In this document: positions 15,553 through 23,395 of the stretch, piece by piece
Layout of the letters: each line of letters begins with the position of its first letter
How positions within the stretch are numbered: position 1 is the first letter of the stretch
From: JBMTVN01 sp046047235
GTDB lineage: Bacteria; Verrucomicrobiota; Verrucomicrobiia; Limisphaerales; JAHDYP01
Assembly: GCA_046047235.1 (NCBI GenBank)
Contig: JBJOII010000091.1
Coordinates: forward strand, 1 to 28,628
Direction: 5' to 3'
DNA length: 28,628 nucleotides
Translations under genes and position numbers: made by a program
Notes under the pieces: generated by a model
Database searches by the model: none
Told to the model about the DNA's origin: nothing
The model's input: only the letters and a program-made list of their open reading frames with translations

Positions 15553-16029
15553 TCACGCACCACCAGCCGGCAACTGCAGCCGTCGCTCAAAAAAATAACC
15601 CTCCCCAGCCGCAGTCCATTGCACCTTCACCCGCCATAAACCCGGCGCAAACTCCCGCACGGGAATCACCTGCATCCCCACCGTATTCAAGTTCAGCGCC
15701 ACCTTCCTATCCATCCCCGCCGCCGATGGGCGGTAAAAATGCAACTCACCCTTGAGCCCCTCCACCACGTGCCCCTCAGGAAATCGCAAAATCACCGCCC
15801 CCAAATTCCCGTCGTAATTCACCTCAATATCCCCAGCCATCGAATCCGCTCGAACCGCCTGCCCCATGTGCTCGTCATACCGCAACTCCTGCTCATAGTA
15901 ATCCTCCACCACCAAATCCGAATTGCTGCGAATCGCCATCACAATTAACACCCCCAGCCCAGACGCAAATACCGCCAACGCCAACGCAATCCCCCATGGC
16001 CACCGGCTCCCTGTCTCACTCGTAGTCAT
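15553..16029 (-). CDS. ccoH: FixH/CcoH-family cbb3 oxidase assembly protein
   Basis: The protein has 158 residues with one N-terminal transmembrane helix (about residues 12-34) followed by the family motif LVVEDYYEQELRYDEH and a beta-rich periplasmic domain. FixH/CcoH proteins are needed for stable assembly of cbb3 oxidase, probably through interaction with the copper-handling CcoI and the core subunit. Two starts are possible: ATG 16029, chosen because GAGAGA lies upstream, or TTG 16047, which would overlap the ccoG stop as TTGA and has no ribosome-binding site. Position between ccoG and the SafE-like gene supports the assignment. Sequence identity in this family is always low, so the call rests on topology, the YYE motif and context. 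Confidence 0.85.
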   Translation of the reverse strand: MTTSETGSRWPWGIALALAVFASGLGVLIVMAIRSNSDLVVEDYYEQELRYDEHMGQAVRADSMAGDIEVNYDGNLGAVILRFPEGHVVEGLKGELHFYRPSAAGMDRKVALNLNTVGMQVIPVREFAPGLWRVKVQWTAAGEGYFFERRLQLPAGGA

Positions 16030-16043
16030 ATGTTGTCGATCTC

Positions 16044-17531
16044 TCAAGGTGCCGATTTCGCACGTGTCCTCGGCCCCACAAAACCCGTCTTCACAGTCTG
16101 TAACCGCTTGCCCTCACGATCGTAAATCCCCAGCTTCAGCTTGGTGTTCGCCCCTTCCAAACCCGAAACCGGCAGTTGAATCAAAACCGATGTCTCAGCC
16201 AGCTTCTGTGCCGGAACCACCAGCCCTCCCTGCCCCATAACCTGCACATTCCCCTCACGCTCCTCCAAACGCAAATCCACCGGAATATCACGCGTCGTCT
16301 TGTTAATCACCTTCAATAAATAAAGGTTCGAAATCTCGCCGTTCGGCATCTGCTGAAAAAGGGAACCCGGAGCACGCAATACGGTCGCCTCCACCGCCGC
16401 ACGACTGAATAACAAAAATGCCTCGAGTGAAATCAAGGCCGTCAACAACACGGTATACCCCACCAAACGCGGCGTAACCTTCAAGCCAATCCCCTTCTCA
16501 ATCCCGTCCAAAGACGCATACCGAATCAAACCCCCCGGCCGCCCAACCCTGTCCATCACCCCGTCACACGCATCCATGCACGCCGTGCAATGCACACACT
16601 CCATCTGTGTGCCATTCCGGATGTCAATCCCCGTAGGACAAACCGCCACACACTGGTTGCAATCCACACAATCCCCCAAACCCGCCGCGCGTCGGGCCTC
16701 ACCACCCTGGTCCCGACGTAAATGCCCCCGCGCTTCCCCTCGCTTGTGGTCATAACCCACAACAATCGTGTTCTCATCCAATAAGGTCGACATGAACCGC
16801 CCGTAAGGACAAATAAACGTGCACGCCTGTTCCCTAAAGCGCGCGAAGATGCTGAAGAACACCGCCGTAAACGCCACCATGAAGAACAACCCCTGCAAGT
16901 GGTTCAACGGGTTGTCAGTAATGATCGCCTGCAAATCCTCAATCCCAATGATGTAGGCCAGCAAGGTGTTCCCCACCAAAAAGGACAAAGCCAGGAAAAT
17001 GCCGTACTTCAATACCCGCTTGAAAACCTTCCTCCCAGTCCACGGTGCCCCCGATAACCGACGCTGCTCCAAAGCATCCCCATCAATCCAATACTCCACC
17101 TTCCGAAAGACCATCTCCATCATCACCGTCTGCGGACAAACCCACCCACACCAAAGCCGCCCGTAAGCCGCAGTGAAGACTGCAATGCCCGTCAGAAACA
17201 CCAGCAACCCGATCGCCAGGATGGGAGCGTCCTGCGGCCAGAACATCTGGCCCAAAATCACGAACCGCCGCTCCACAATGTCCATCAACAACAACGGATT
17301 CCCGTTAATCTTGATGAACGGCCCCGCAAACATCACCAGGATCAGAAGGTAACTCAGCCAGGTCCGCCGCCGTGTCCACCGCCCCTCCGGTCGCTTGGGG
17401 TAAATCCACTTCCGATGCCCCTCCTTGTCCGCAGTAGCCAGATGGTCGCGGAAATCCTTCCAGTCTACACTTCCCACCGGACCACTACTCCGGTCCGATG
17501 GAGACTCTGGCTTTGTTGGCACATCGCTCAT
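16044..17531 (-). CDS. ccoG: CcoG, cbb3 oxidase accessory ferredoxin-type membrane protein
   Basis: The protein has 495 residues. After a cytoplasmic N-terminus there are membrane segments from about residue 57. CxxxCP motifs occur at WCGWVCP (Cys128, Cys132) and CTFICP (Cys237, Cys241). A bis-[4Fe-4S] ferredoxin domain has cluster 1 at Cys288, Cys291, Cys294 and Cys298 and cluster 2 at Cys312, Cys315, Cys318 and Cys322, followed by a further transmembrane helix near 345-365 and an immunoglobulin-like C-terminal domain. CcoG is reported to reduce copper for insertion into the cbb3 oxidase. All eight cluster cysteines are present and length is normal. It starts 48 bp after the ccoP stop, the longest gap in the operon, and its stop codon is 14 bp upstream of the ccoH ATG. 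Confidence 0.96.
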   Translation of the reverse strand: MSDVPTKPESPSDRSSGPVGSVDWKDFRDHLATADKEGHRKWIYPKRPEGRWTRRRTWLSYLLILVMFAGPFIKINGNPLLLMDIVERRFVILGQMFWPQDAPILAIGLLVFLTGIAVFTAAYGRLWCGWVCPQTVMMEMVFRKVEYWIDGDALEQRRLSGAPWTGRKVFKRVLKYGIFLALSFLVGNTLLAYIIGIEDLQAIITDNPLNHLQGLFFMVAFTAVFFSIFARFREQACTFICPYGRFMSTLLDENTIVVGYDHKRGEARGHLRRDQGGEARRAAGLGDCVDCNQCVAVCPTGIDIRNGTQMECVHCTACMDACDGVMDRVGRPGGLIRYASLDGIEKGIGLKVTPRLVGYTVLLTALISLEAFLLFSRAAVEATVLRAPGSLFQQMPNGEISNLYLLKVINKTTRDIPVDLRLEEREGNVQVMGQGGLVVPAQKLAETSVLIQLPVSGLEGANTKLKLGIYDREGKRLQTVKTGFVGPRTRAKSAP

Positions 17532-17579
17532 AACCCAGCTAATGAGCCTTAAACCCCAGGAACGTTACAGCCGCTACGC

Positions 17580-18170
17580 TTATTCGTAGAGGTTCTCCGC
17601 CGGGGCCGCCGCCGCACCACCCGCTGCCTCCGCCGGTTTCGGGTTCGGCGGGTTGCTCCCCCGCAACGTATAAATGTAGCTCGTCACAGCGTAAATCTGG
17701 TCAGGCGTCAGAACCCCCTTCCAGGTCACCATCCCCTTCTCCGGCACACCATTCCATACCACCTTCAGATTGTCCGTAAAGTTGGCCCCGTGAATCCAAT
17801 GATCATCCGTCAAATTCGGCCCCACTAAACCACCCCCATCATGCCGATGACACGGAGCACACAAAGCCATGTAGGTGTTGCGCCCCTCCGCAATCACCGT
17901 CTCCTCAGAACTCGCCTCCCTCGTCCCCATGTCGCGCTCAAATTTCTCCAGGGCCACCTTCTTCAGCGCGTTGCCAACCTCCATCTCCTTCTCATACACC
18001 GCACGACTGGATAACCCTATCGCCAGCACATGGTAGAAACAAAAATAGCCAATCGCAAAAATGGTCGAAAGATAGAACAACCAAACCCACCAGCGGGGCA
18101 GCTTGTTGTCCAACTCCCGAATGCCATCGGCCTCGTGGTCCATCAACAAAGGATCGTGTTCGTTATTCAT
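17580..18170 (-). CDS. ccoP: CcoP, cbb3 oxidase subunit III (short, single heme c)
   Basis: The protein has 196 residues. An N-terminal domain (NKLPRWWVWLFYLSTIFAIGY) contains the single transmembrane helix at about 27-50, followed by one cytochrome c domain with CAPCH (Cys104, Cys107, His108) and a likely axial Met147 in GMVTW. GPNLTDDHWIHG (117-128) is the usual CcoP-type sequence after the first heme. CcoP passes electrons from cytochrome c to CcoO. Classical CcoP is about 290-300 residues with two CxxCH motifs; this one has a single motif and ends in an Ala/Pro-rich tail. The ATG at 18170 overlaps the ccoQ stop by 8 bp, implying translational coupling. The frame is intact, so the short form is not an artefact of a visible frameshift. 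Confidence 0.95.
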   Translation of the reverse strand: MNNEHDPLLMDHEADGIRELDNKLPRWWVWLFYLSTIFAIGYFCFYHVLAIGLSSRAVYEKEMEVGNALKKVALEKFERDMGTREASSEETVIAEGRNTYMALCAPCHRHDGGGLVGPNLTDDHWIHGANFTDNLKVVWNGVPEKGMVTWKGVLTPDQIYAVTSYIYTLRGSNPPNPKPAEAAGGAAAAPAENLYE

Positions 18171-18381
18171 GGTGCTTCAATGTTGAAACAGGTCGGTTCG
18201 AATCCATCCCCAACTCCGCATCGTCCCCCTCCAAAGGCAACTGGCTCATCTCCTCCAAATAAGTCTTCCTCAGCCCAAACGCCCAAAATAAGACGCCCAG
18301 AAAAACGATGAAGAACAATAGGACGGCGATAACACCATAGTTACCCACCCCGCCGATGCTGCTCAGTACTTTTTGAATCAT
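18163..18381 (-). CDS. ccoQ: CcoQ/FixQ-like small cbb3 oxidase subunit
   Basis: A 72-residue membrane protein with one transmembrane helix (about residues 15-36, YGVIAVLLFFIVFLGVLFWAFG) followed by a charged tail starting RKTYLEEMSQLPLEGD. CcoQ stabilises the assembled complex. The YLEEMSQLPL pattern after the helix is typical of CcoQ-like proteins in this operon type, and the position between ccoNO (6 bp upstream) and ccoP (8-bp overlap) leaves little doubt. Small size and low complexity make homology alone weak. Confidence 0.88.
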   Translation of the reverse strand: MIQKVLSSIGGVGNYGVIAVLLFFIVFLGVLFWAFGLRKTYLEEMSQLPLEGDDAELGMDSNRPVSTLKHHE

Positions 18382-18387
18382 ATCAGT

Positions 18388-20529
18388 CTACTCAGAGGCT
18401 GAAGTCACATACTGCTGCAGCTTGATGTCCTTACCCAAACGCTGCAGATAGGCAATCAACGCAATGATCTCACGATCCGCTTCCGCCTCCACCAAGCCCG
18501 TCTGCAACCCGGCCACAACCAGGCGCTGCTGCAATGCCAGATCGTCCTGCGCCGGCCCGTTCTCAAAACCCTCAGCATATGGCACCCCAACCTTGCGCAG
18601 CGCCTTGATCCGCGAAGGCAATGTGTTCGTATCCAACTTCTGCTCCAATAGCCACGGATACGCCGGCATGATCGACCCCGGAGAAGTAGAACGCGGATCC
18701 TCCATGTGATTGTAATGCCACGCGTCCGGATACTTCCCGCCTACCCGATGCAAATCAGGCCCGGTCCGCTTCGACCCCCACAGGAACGGATGATCATAGA
18801 CAAACTCTCCCGCCTTCGAATACTCGCCGTAACGCTCAGTCTCCGACCTAAACGGACGAATCATCTGTGAATGACAACCCACACAACCCTCGCGAATGTA
18901 AATGTCGCGACCCAAAACCTCCAACGGTGTGTAAGGCTTCACCGTGGAAATCGTCGGAACATTCGTCTTCACCAGATACAACGGCACGATCTCAACCAAG
19001 CCACCAATCGCCACCGCCACAAATGCCAGCGCAGCAAAAGTCACCGGCTTGGCCTCCAACCAACGATGCCGCCAAGGATGATCATCATGCTCCGCCTGCG
19101 GCTTCTCCTCGCGCACCGCCTTCACCTCCTCCTCCGCCAGGAAATTACCCGCTTTCGCCGTCCTATACAGATTCACCGCGCACAGCACAGCACCCACAAT
19201 GTAAAGGGTACCACCCACAGCCCGCAGCTGATACATCGGCAACAGCTGGATCACAGTCTCCAAAAAGGTGGGATACTGCAGAAAACCCTCGGCATTGAAT
19301 TGCTTCCACATCAAACCCTGCGTCACACCGCTCACATACAACGGCACCACATAAAACATCATCCCCAATAGCCCGATCCAGAAATGGTAGTTCGCCAGCT
19401 TTGTCGACCACAGCTTGGTCTGATACATCCTCGGAAACAGCCAATACAACATGCTGAAGGTCAAAAATCCGTTCCATCCCAAGGCGCCCGTGTGCACATG
19501 CCCGATCGTCCAGTCAGTAAAGTGCGACAGGGAATTCACACTCTTGATCGACATCACCGGCCCCTCCAGCGTCGACATGCCATACGCCGTCACCGCCACC
19601 ACCATGAACTTCAACATCGGATCCTGCCGCACCTTGTCCCACGCACCCCGCAAGGTCAGCAAACCGTTCAACATGCCACCCCAGGACGGCGCCACCAACA
19701 TCACCGAAAACACCATGCCCAACGACTGCGCCCAGTCCGGCAACGCCGTGAACAACAGATGATGCGGACCCGCCCAGATATAGATGAAGATCAGCGCCCA
19801 GAAATGAATGATCGAAAGCCGATACGAAAACACCGGCCGGTTCGCCGCCTTCGGCAAATAGTAATACATCAGACCCAGATAGGGGGTGGTCAAAAAGAAC
19901 GCCACCGCGTTGTGCCCATACCACCACTGCACCAACGCATCCTGAACACCCGCATAAACAGAATAGCTCTTGAAGAACGACGCCGGCACCGCGAGCGAGT
20001 TGAAAATATGCAGCAACGCCACGGTCAATGCCGTCGCAATGTAAAACCAGATCGCCACATACATGTGCCGCTCCCGGCGGCGCAAAATCGTCCCAAAGAG
20101 GTTAACCGCAAAAACCACCCAGATCGCCGCAATCGCCAGGTCAATCGGCCACTCCAACTCCGCATACTCCTTACTGGTAGTAAGCCCCAGCGGCAACGTC
20201 ACCGCCGCCGCCACAATAATCCCGTTCCAACCCCAAAAATTCACCCAGCTCAAGGAATCACTAAACATCCGCGCCTTGCACAACCGCTGGAGAGAATAGT
20301 AAATCCCCGCAAACATCCCGTTCCCCACAAAAGCAAAAATCACCGCGTTCGTGTGCAACGGCCTGATCCGGCCAAACGTGGTGAATTGCAGCTGCAAATT
20401 CGCCTCGGGAAAAAACAGCTGCACCGCCGCCAGCAGCCCAACACTCATGCCGACGATGCCCCAAATAATGGTCGCTATGGAAAATGCCCGAACGATGCGG
20501 TTGTCGTAACGGAAGGTCTCTACGTTCAT
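18388..20529 (-). CDS. ccoNO: CcoNO fusion: cbb3 oxidase catalytic subunit I joined to cytochrome c subunit II
   Basis: A single 713-residue frame combines both core subunits. Residues 1-460 are CcoN, a 12-helix heme-copper oxidase subunit with heme and Cu ligands His59, His206 (WYGHNA), His256-His257 (AGPHH), and His344 and His346 (GHVHTG). After a charged linker (465-490), residues 495-713 are CcoO: a membrane anchor near 496-520, CVGCH (Cys549, Cys552, His553) and probable axial Met621 (PGSIMPAYPWL). The enzyme reduces oxygen to water at low oxygen levels and pumps protons. CcoN and CcoO are normally separate genes; fusions are known from Bacteroidota, Verrucomicrobiota and some others. 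The start overlaps the ccoS stop by 4 bp (ATGA). Confidence 0.97.
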   Translation of the reverse strand: MNVETFRYDNRIVRAFSIATIIWGIVGMSVGLLAAVQLFFPEANLQLQFTTFGRIRPLHTNAVIFAFVGNGMFAGIYYSLQRLCKARMFSDSLSWVNFWGWNGIIVAAAVTLPLGLTTSKEYAELEWPIDLAIAAIWVVFAVNLFGTILRRRERHMYVAIWFYIATALTVALLHIFNSLAVPASFFKSYSVYAGVQDALVQWWYGHNAVAFFLTTPYLGLMYYYLPKAANRPVFSYRLSIIHFWALIFIYIWAGPHHLLFTALPDWAQSLGMVFSVMLVAPSWGGMLNGLLTLRGAWDKVRQDPMLKFMVVAVTAYGMSTLEGPVMSIKSVNSLSHFTDWTIGHVHTGALGWNGFLTFSMLYWLFPRMYQTKLWSTKLANYHFWIGLLGMMFYVVPLYVSGVTQGLMWKQFNAEGFLQYPTFLETVIQLLPMYQLRAVGGTLYIVGAVLCAVNLYRTAKAGNFLAEEEVKAVREEKPQAEHDDHPWRHRWLEAKPVTFAALAFVAVAIGGLVEIVPLYLVKTNVPTISTVKPYTPLEVLGRDIYIREGCVGCHSQMIRPFRSETERYGEYSKAGEFVYDHPFLWGSKRTGPDLHRVGGKYPDAWHYNHMEDPRSTSPGSIMPAYPWLLEQKLDTNTLPSRIKALRKVGVPYAEGFENGPAQDDLALQQRLVVAGLQTGLVEAEADREIIALIAYLQRLGKDIKLQQYVTSASE

Positions 20530-20720
20530 GCAGATGGAAGGGGCTTGTGGTTTCGTCTCCGGGTATCCGCCGAGCCGCCCCGAACATCCTCGGTCAGCAC
20601 CCGCATCGACGGCGTGGTCGTATCCTCAAACTGACCCGAACGAACCGCCCAGATAAACGCCAGGAGAAAACCCGACGCCACCAGCAGGCTCGCCAAAATC
20701 AGAATGACTATCACACCCAT
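20526..20720 (-). CDS. ccoS: CcoS, cbb3 oxidase assembly protein
   Basis: A 64-residue protein from the ATG at 20720. The open frame extends further upstream but without a plausible leader. The first 27 residues are one transmembrane helix (GVIVILILASLLVASGFLLAFIWAVRSGQFED), and the sequence after it matches the CcoS signature, in which the helix is followed by W-x-x-x-x-G-Q-F/Y-x-D. CcoS is required for cofactor insertion into cbb3 oxidase. It lies 41 bp after ccoI, and its stop codon overlaps the ccoNO start as ATGA. AGAGAGAG about 10 bp upstream can serve as ribosome-binding site. Confidence 0.92.
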   Translation of the reverse strand: MGVIVILILASLLVASGFLLAFIWAVRSGQFEDTTTPSMRVLTEDVRGGSADTRRRNHKPLPSA

Positions 20721-20761
20721 GCCGCAATTCGCTCTCTCTACCGTTCTAACCGCCTCAAACA

Positions 20762-23266
20762 CTAGCTCTTCCCCGCTTCCCCCAGCGTGCCCTTCCCAAA
20801 ACCCAGCCGCCTCACGGCACGAGTCGTCAGTCCGGACGCTAAAAGAACCACAGTCACTGAGCTGATTGGCATCACCACCGCGCAAATCACAGGCGACATC
20901 CAGCCGGCCGCCGCAATGGTCACACCGACAGCATTGTAGAAAACTGACACCCCAAGGCAAAAACCAACTATTCGCATAGTTTGTCGGGAAGCAGACAAAA
21001 TTTGTCCAATCCGAACCACATTGCTGCCCGACAAAATGACGTCGCTCGCCGGAGAAAACCGCCCAACCTCCTCGACCACAGCCATCCCCACATCGCTCTG
21101 CCGCAAGGCCCCGGCATCATTTAAACCATCACCGATCATCGCTACCCGCTTCCCCCTCCGCTGAAGCCCCTCAATGGACGCCAGCTTGTCCATCGGAGTC
21201 TGCCCAAAACGAAGATCCGCCGAAGCTCCCAGCAAACGCCGAAACCGCTCCGCCTCCGCATCATGATCCCCACTCAACAACGCCACCTCATAACGTCGCC
21301 CCAACTCCTCCAGCACCCCGTCCATGTCCCTCCTCAACCGGCTCGGGAAGGTGAATACCCCCCGATAAATCCCGTTCCGCCCCACATGCACGACACTCTC
21401 CACCACGCGATCCTGCCCAGTCACCGCTATCCCCTCCGCCTCCAAACACGCAGCAGAACCCAGAACCCAACTGTCGCTACCCACCAGTCCCTTCACCCCC
21501 TGACCCGGCACCTCCTCAAACCCCTGAACATCCAATCGCCTCCCCCCCGGCCGGCACGCCCGCCCCAACGCCCTCGACAAAGGATGAGATGACTGCCTAA
21601 CCAAAGCCCCCAACTGCCTCTCCTCCTCCTCACTCAAAACCTCCCCCCGAAACACCGGCGGTCGCGCATTCGGCTCTGTCAAGGTCCCGGTCTTGTCAAA
21701 CACCAGCGTGTCCAAATGCGAAATCCGCTCCAAAACGTCCGCAGACCGCAAAAATACCTGCGACCTCGCCATCCAACGCTGCGCCGTCCCTAACGCAAAG
21801 GGCGCAGCCAATGCCAGCGCACACGGACAAGCCACGATCAACACCGCAACAAACGAACGCAACCCCCTCCCCGGATCCCCCCCAACAAACGACCAACCCA
21901 CCGCCGCAGCCACAGCGATCGCAACCACCACCAACGTAAACCATCGACTAAACCGGTCCGTCAACCGCCGCAACTCACCCCCACCCACCTTCTTAAACGC
22001 CTGATGTTCCCATAAGGAGGCCAGATAACTCTGGGATACCGGTTTCACCGTCTCCACCTCAATCATCCCTCCAACCTGACGCCCCCCCGCATACAGGACC
22101 TCCCCCTCCCCTCGCTCCATGGGCTCGGATTCTCCCGTCACAAAACTGTAGTCCATCAAACCCAAACCCTGCACTAAAGTCGCATCCGCCGGCACCAGAT
22201 CCCCATGCCGTAAAACCAGCCTGTCCCCCACACGCAACGACGAAACCGCCACGCTCTCCTCGCCACCCGCCCCCGTCCGCCGCGTCACCGCCAACGGAAA
22301 AAATGACCGGTAATCCCGGTCAAATGCCATGCGCGCGTACGTCTTGGTCTGATACCACCGCCCGCAAAGAAGAAAAAACACCAGCCCTGCCAACGAATCC
22401 AAATAGCCCTCCCCCGCCCGACTCAGCACCTCCCACAAACTCTGCCCATACAACGCCGCCAACCCCATCGCAATCGGCACATCCAGTGTCATCTGCCGCT
22501 GCCTCACGGATAACCACGCCGACTTCCAATAGTCCTCAGCACTAAAGACCAGCACCGGAAAGGCCAGGATCAGACTCAACACCCCAAACAACAGGTGCAA
22601 CCCCGGCCCACTGATGCTGTCCAAACCCAGATAGGCCGGCAGGCTGAACAACATGATGTTCCCAAACGCAAAGCCCGCCACCCCCGTCTTCAATACCTGC
22701 CGGCGCGTCACCCCATCCGGTCTCTCCTTCTCCAAGGCGCTCAGCTTCAACGAAGGCTCATACCCCAACGAAGTCATCAATGCCGCCAGCTCGCTCAGCC
22801 GCATCGACTCACTCCGAAAATCCACCGTCACCTCCCGCCGCGCAAAGTTCACCCGCGATTTCCCCACCGCTTCATTCAATTGAAACAGGTTCTCCAACAA
22901 CCATACACACGCCACACAGTGAATCGATGGCACCTGAAATGTCACCCGACTCATCTTCCCATCTGTAAAATCAATCAAACGATCCCTCACCGATGGCTCA
23001 TCCAGGAACTTCCAACGGTCCACCCCTCCCTGCTCCCCAACCCGAACACCCGGATGAGACTGCAGCTCGTAAAACCGCCCAAGCCCACTCTCCTGCAAAA
23101 CCTCGTGCACCGTCAGACATCCGTTGCAGCAAAAGGCCCGCCCCCCACTCTCCACCACCGTCCGCCCACACGGCAGCCCACAGTGATAACAATCCAACCC
23201 ATCCTCACGCCCGGATGCCTCGCCCCGTACTTCACCAACAGCCCCTCGCTTCAACTCCTCAACCAT
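20762..23266 (-). CDS. ccoI: CcoI-type copper-transporting P1B ATPase
   Basis: An 834-residue heavy-metal P-type ATPase and the first gene of the cbb3 operon. It begins with a Cys-rich metal-binding domain (CYHCGLPC, Cys26/Cys29/Cys33, and CCNGC, Cys46/Cys47/Cys50), then a heavy-metal-associated domain with IHCVAC (Cys117, Cys120) and transmembrane helices. The TGES actuator motif is at 377-380, the ion motif CPC at Cys480-Cys482, and the phosphorylation site DKTGT at Asp524. SHPLSRAL (nucleotide binding) and GDGLNDAGAL follow. CcoI/CtpA-type pumps deliver copper for the oxidase CuB centre. The C-terminus is long and intact. It is divergent from the fusion kinase gene. No FNR-type site was seen upstream, but a 12-bp palindrome lies at 23315-23326. 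Confidence 0.96.
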   Translation of the reverse strand: MVEELKRGAVGEVRGEASGREDGLDCYHCGLPCGRTVVESGGRAFCCNGCLTVHEVLQESGLGRFYELQSHPGVRVGEQGGVDRWKFLDEPSVRDRLIDFTDGKMSRVTFQVPSIHCVACVWLLENLFQLNEAVGKSRVNFARREVTVDFRSESMRLSELAALMTSLGYEPSLKLSALEKERPDGVTRRQVLKTGVAGFAFGNIMLFSLPAYLGLDSISGPGLHLLFGVLSLILAFPVLVFSAEDYWKSAWLSVRQRQMTLDVPIAMGLAALYGQSLWEVLSRAGEGYLDSLAGLVFFLLCGRWYQTKTYARMAFDRDYRSFFPLAVTRRTGAGGEESVAVSSLRVGDRLVLRHGDLVPADATLVQGLGLMDYSFVTGESEPMERGEGEVLYAGGRQVGGMIEVETVKPVSQSYLASLWEHQAFKKVGGGELRRLTDRFSRWFTLVVVAIAVAAAVGWSFVGGDPGRGLRSFVAVLIVACPCALALAAPFALGTAQRWMARSQVFLRSADVLERISHLDTLVFDKTGTLTEPNARPPVFRGEVLSEEEERQLGALVRQSSHPLSRALGRACRPGGRRLDVQGFEEVPGQGVKGLVGSDSWVLGSAACLEAEGIAVTGQDRVVESVVHVGRNGIYRGVFTFPSRLRRDMDGVLEELGRRYEVALLSGDHDAEAERFRRLLGASADLRFGQTPMDKLASIEGLQRRGKRVAMIGDGLNDAGALRQSDVGMAVVEEVGRFSPASDVILSGSNVVRIGQILSASRQTMRIVGFCLGVSVFYNAVGVTIAAAGWMSPVICAVVMPISSVTVVLLASGLTTRAVRRLGFGKGTLGEAGKS

Positions 23267-23314
23267 GACAGTCCAAATCTGTTAAACTCACTGACACGCC
23301 CTACTATCAGCCCC

Positions 23315-23326
23315 ACACCATGGTGT
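23315..23326. promoter_or_regulatory. 12-bp palindrome in the ccoI / fusion-kinase divergent promoter region
   Basis: ACACCATGGTGT is a perfect palindrome near the middle of the 129-bp gap between the two divergent start codons (23266 and 23396). It is flanked by direct repeats of ATCAG at 23306-23310 and 23329-23333. The shape fits an operator for a dimeric regulator, but chance is possible and no known regulator site is recognised. Confidence 0.3.
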
Positions 23327-23395
23327 CGATCAGAACCGCAGCCCAACACCCGCCATTGACCCCGCCGCCGCCATCCGTAACTCTACCACTCAAGC

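Noticed and set aside
18184..18204. GGTTCGAATCC, identical to a tRNA T-arm sequence
   Set aside because: It lies within the ccoQ coding sequence (encoding DSNRP on the minus strand), with no acceptor stem, anticodon arm or D-arm around it.
19384..20634. 416-codon plus-strand open frame
   Set aside because: Antisense to ccoNO and ccoS; Arg/His/Gln/Pro-rich nonsense sequence.
23267..23395. FNR/anaerobox site upstream of ccoI
   Set aside because: No TTGAT-N4-ATCAA or close variant was found on either strand.
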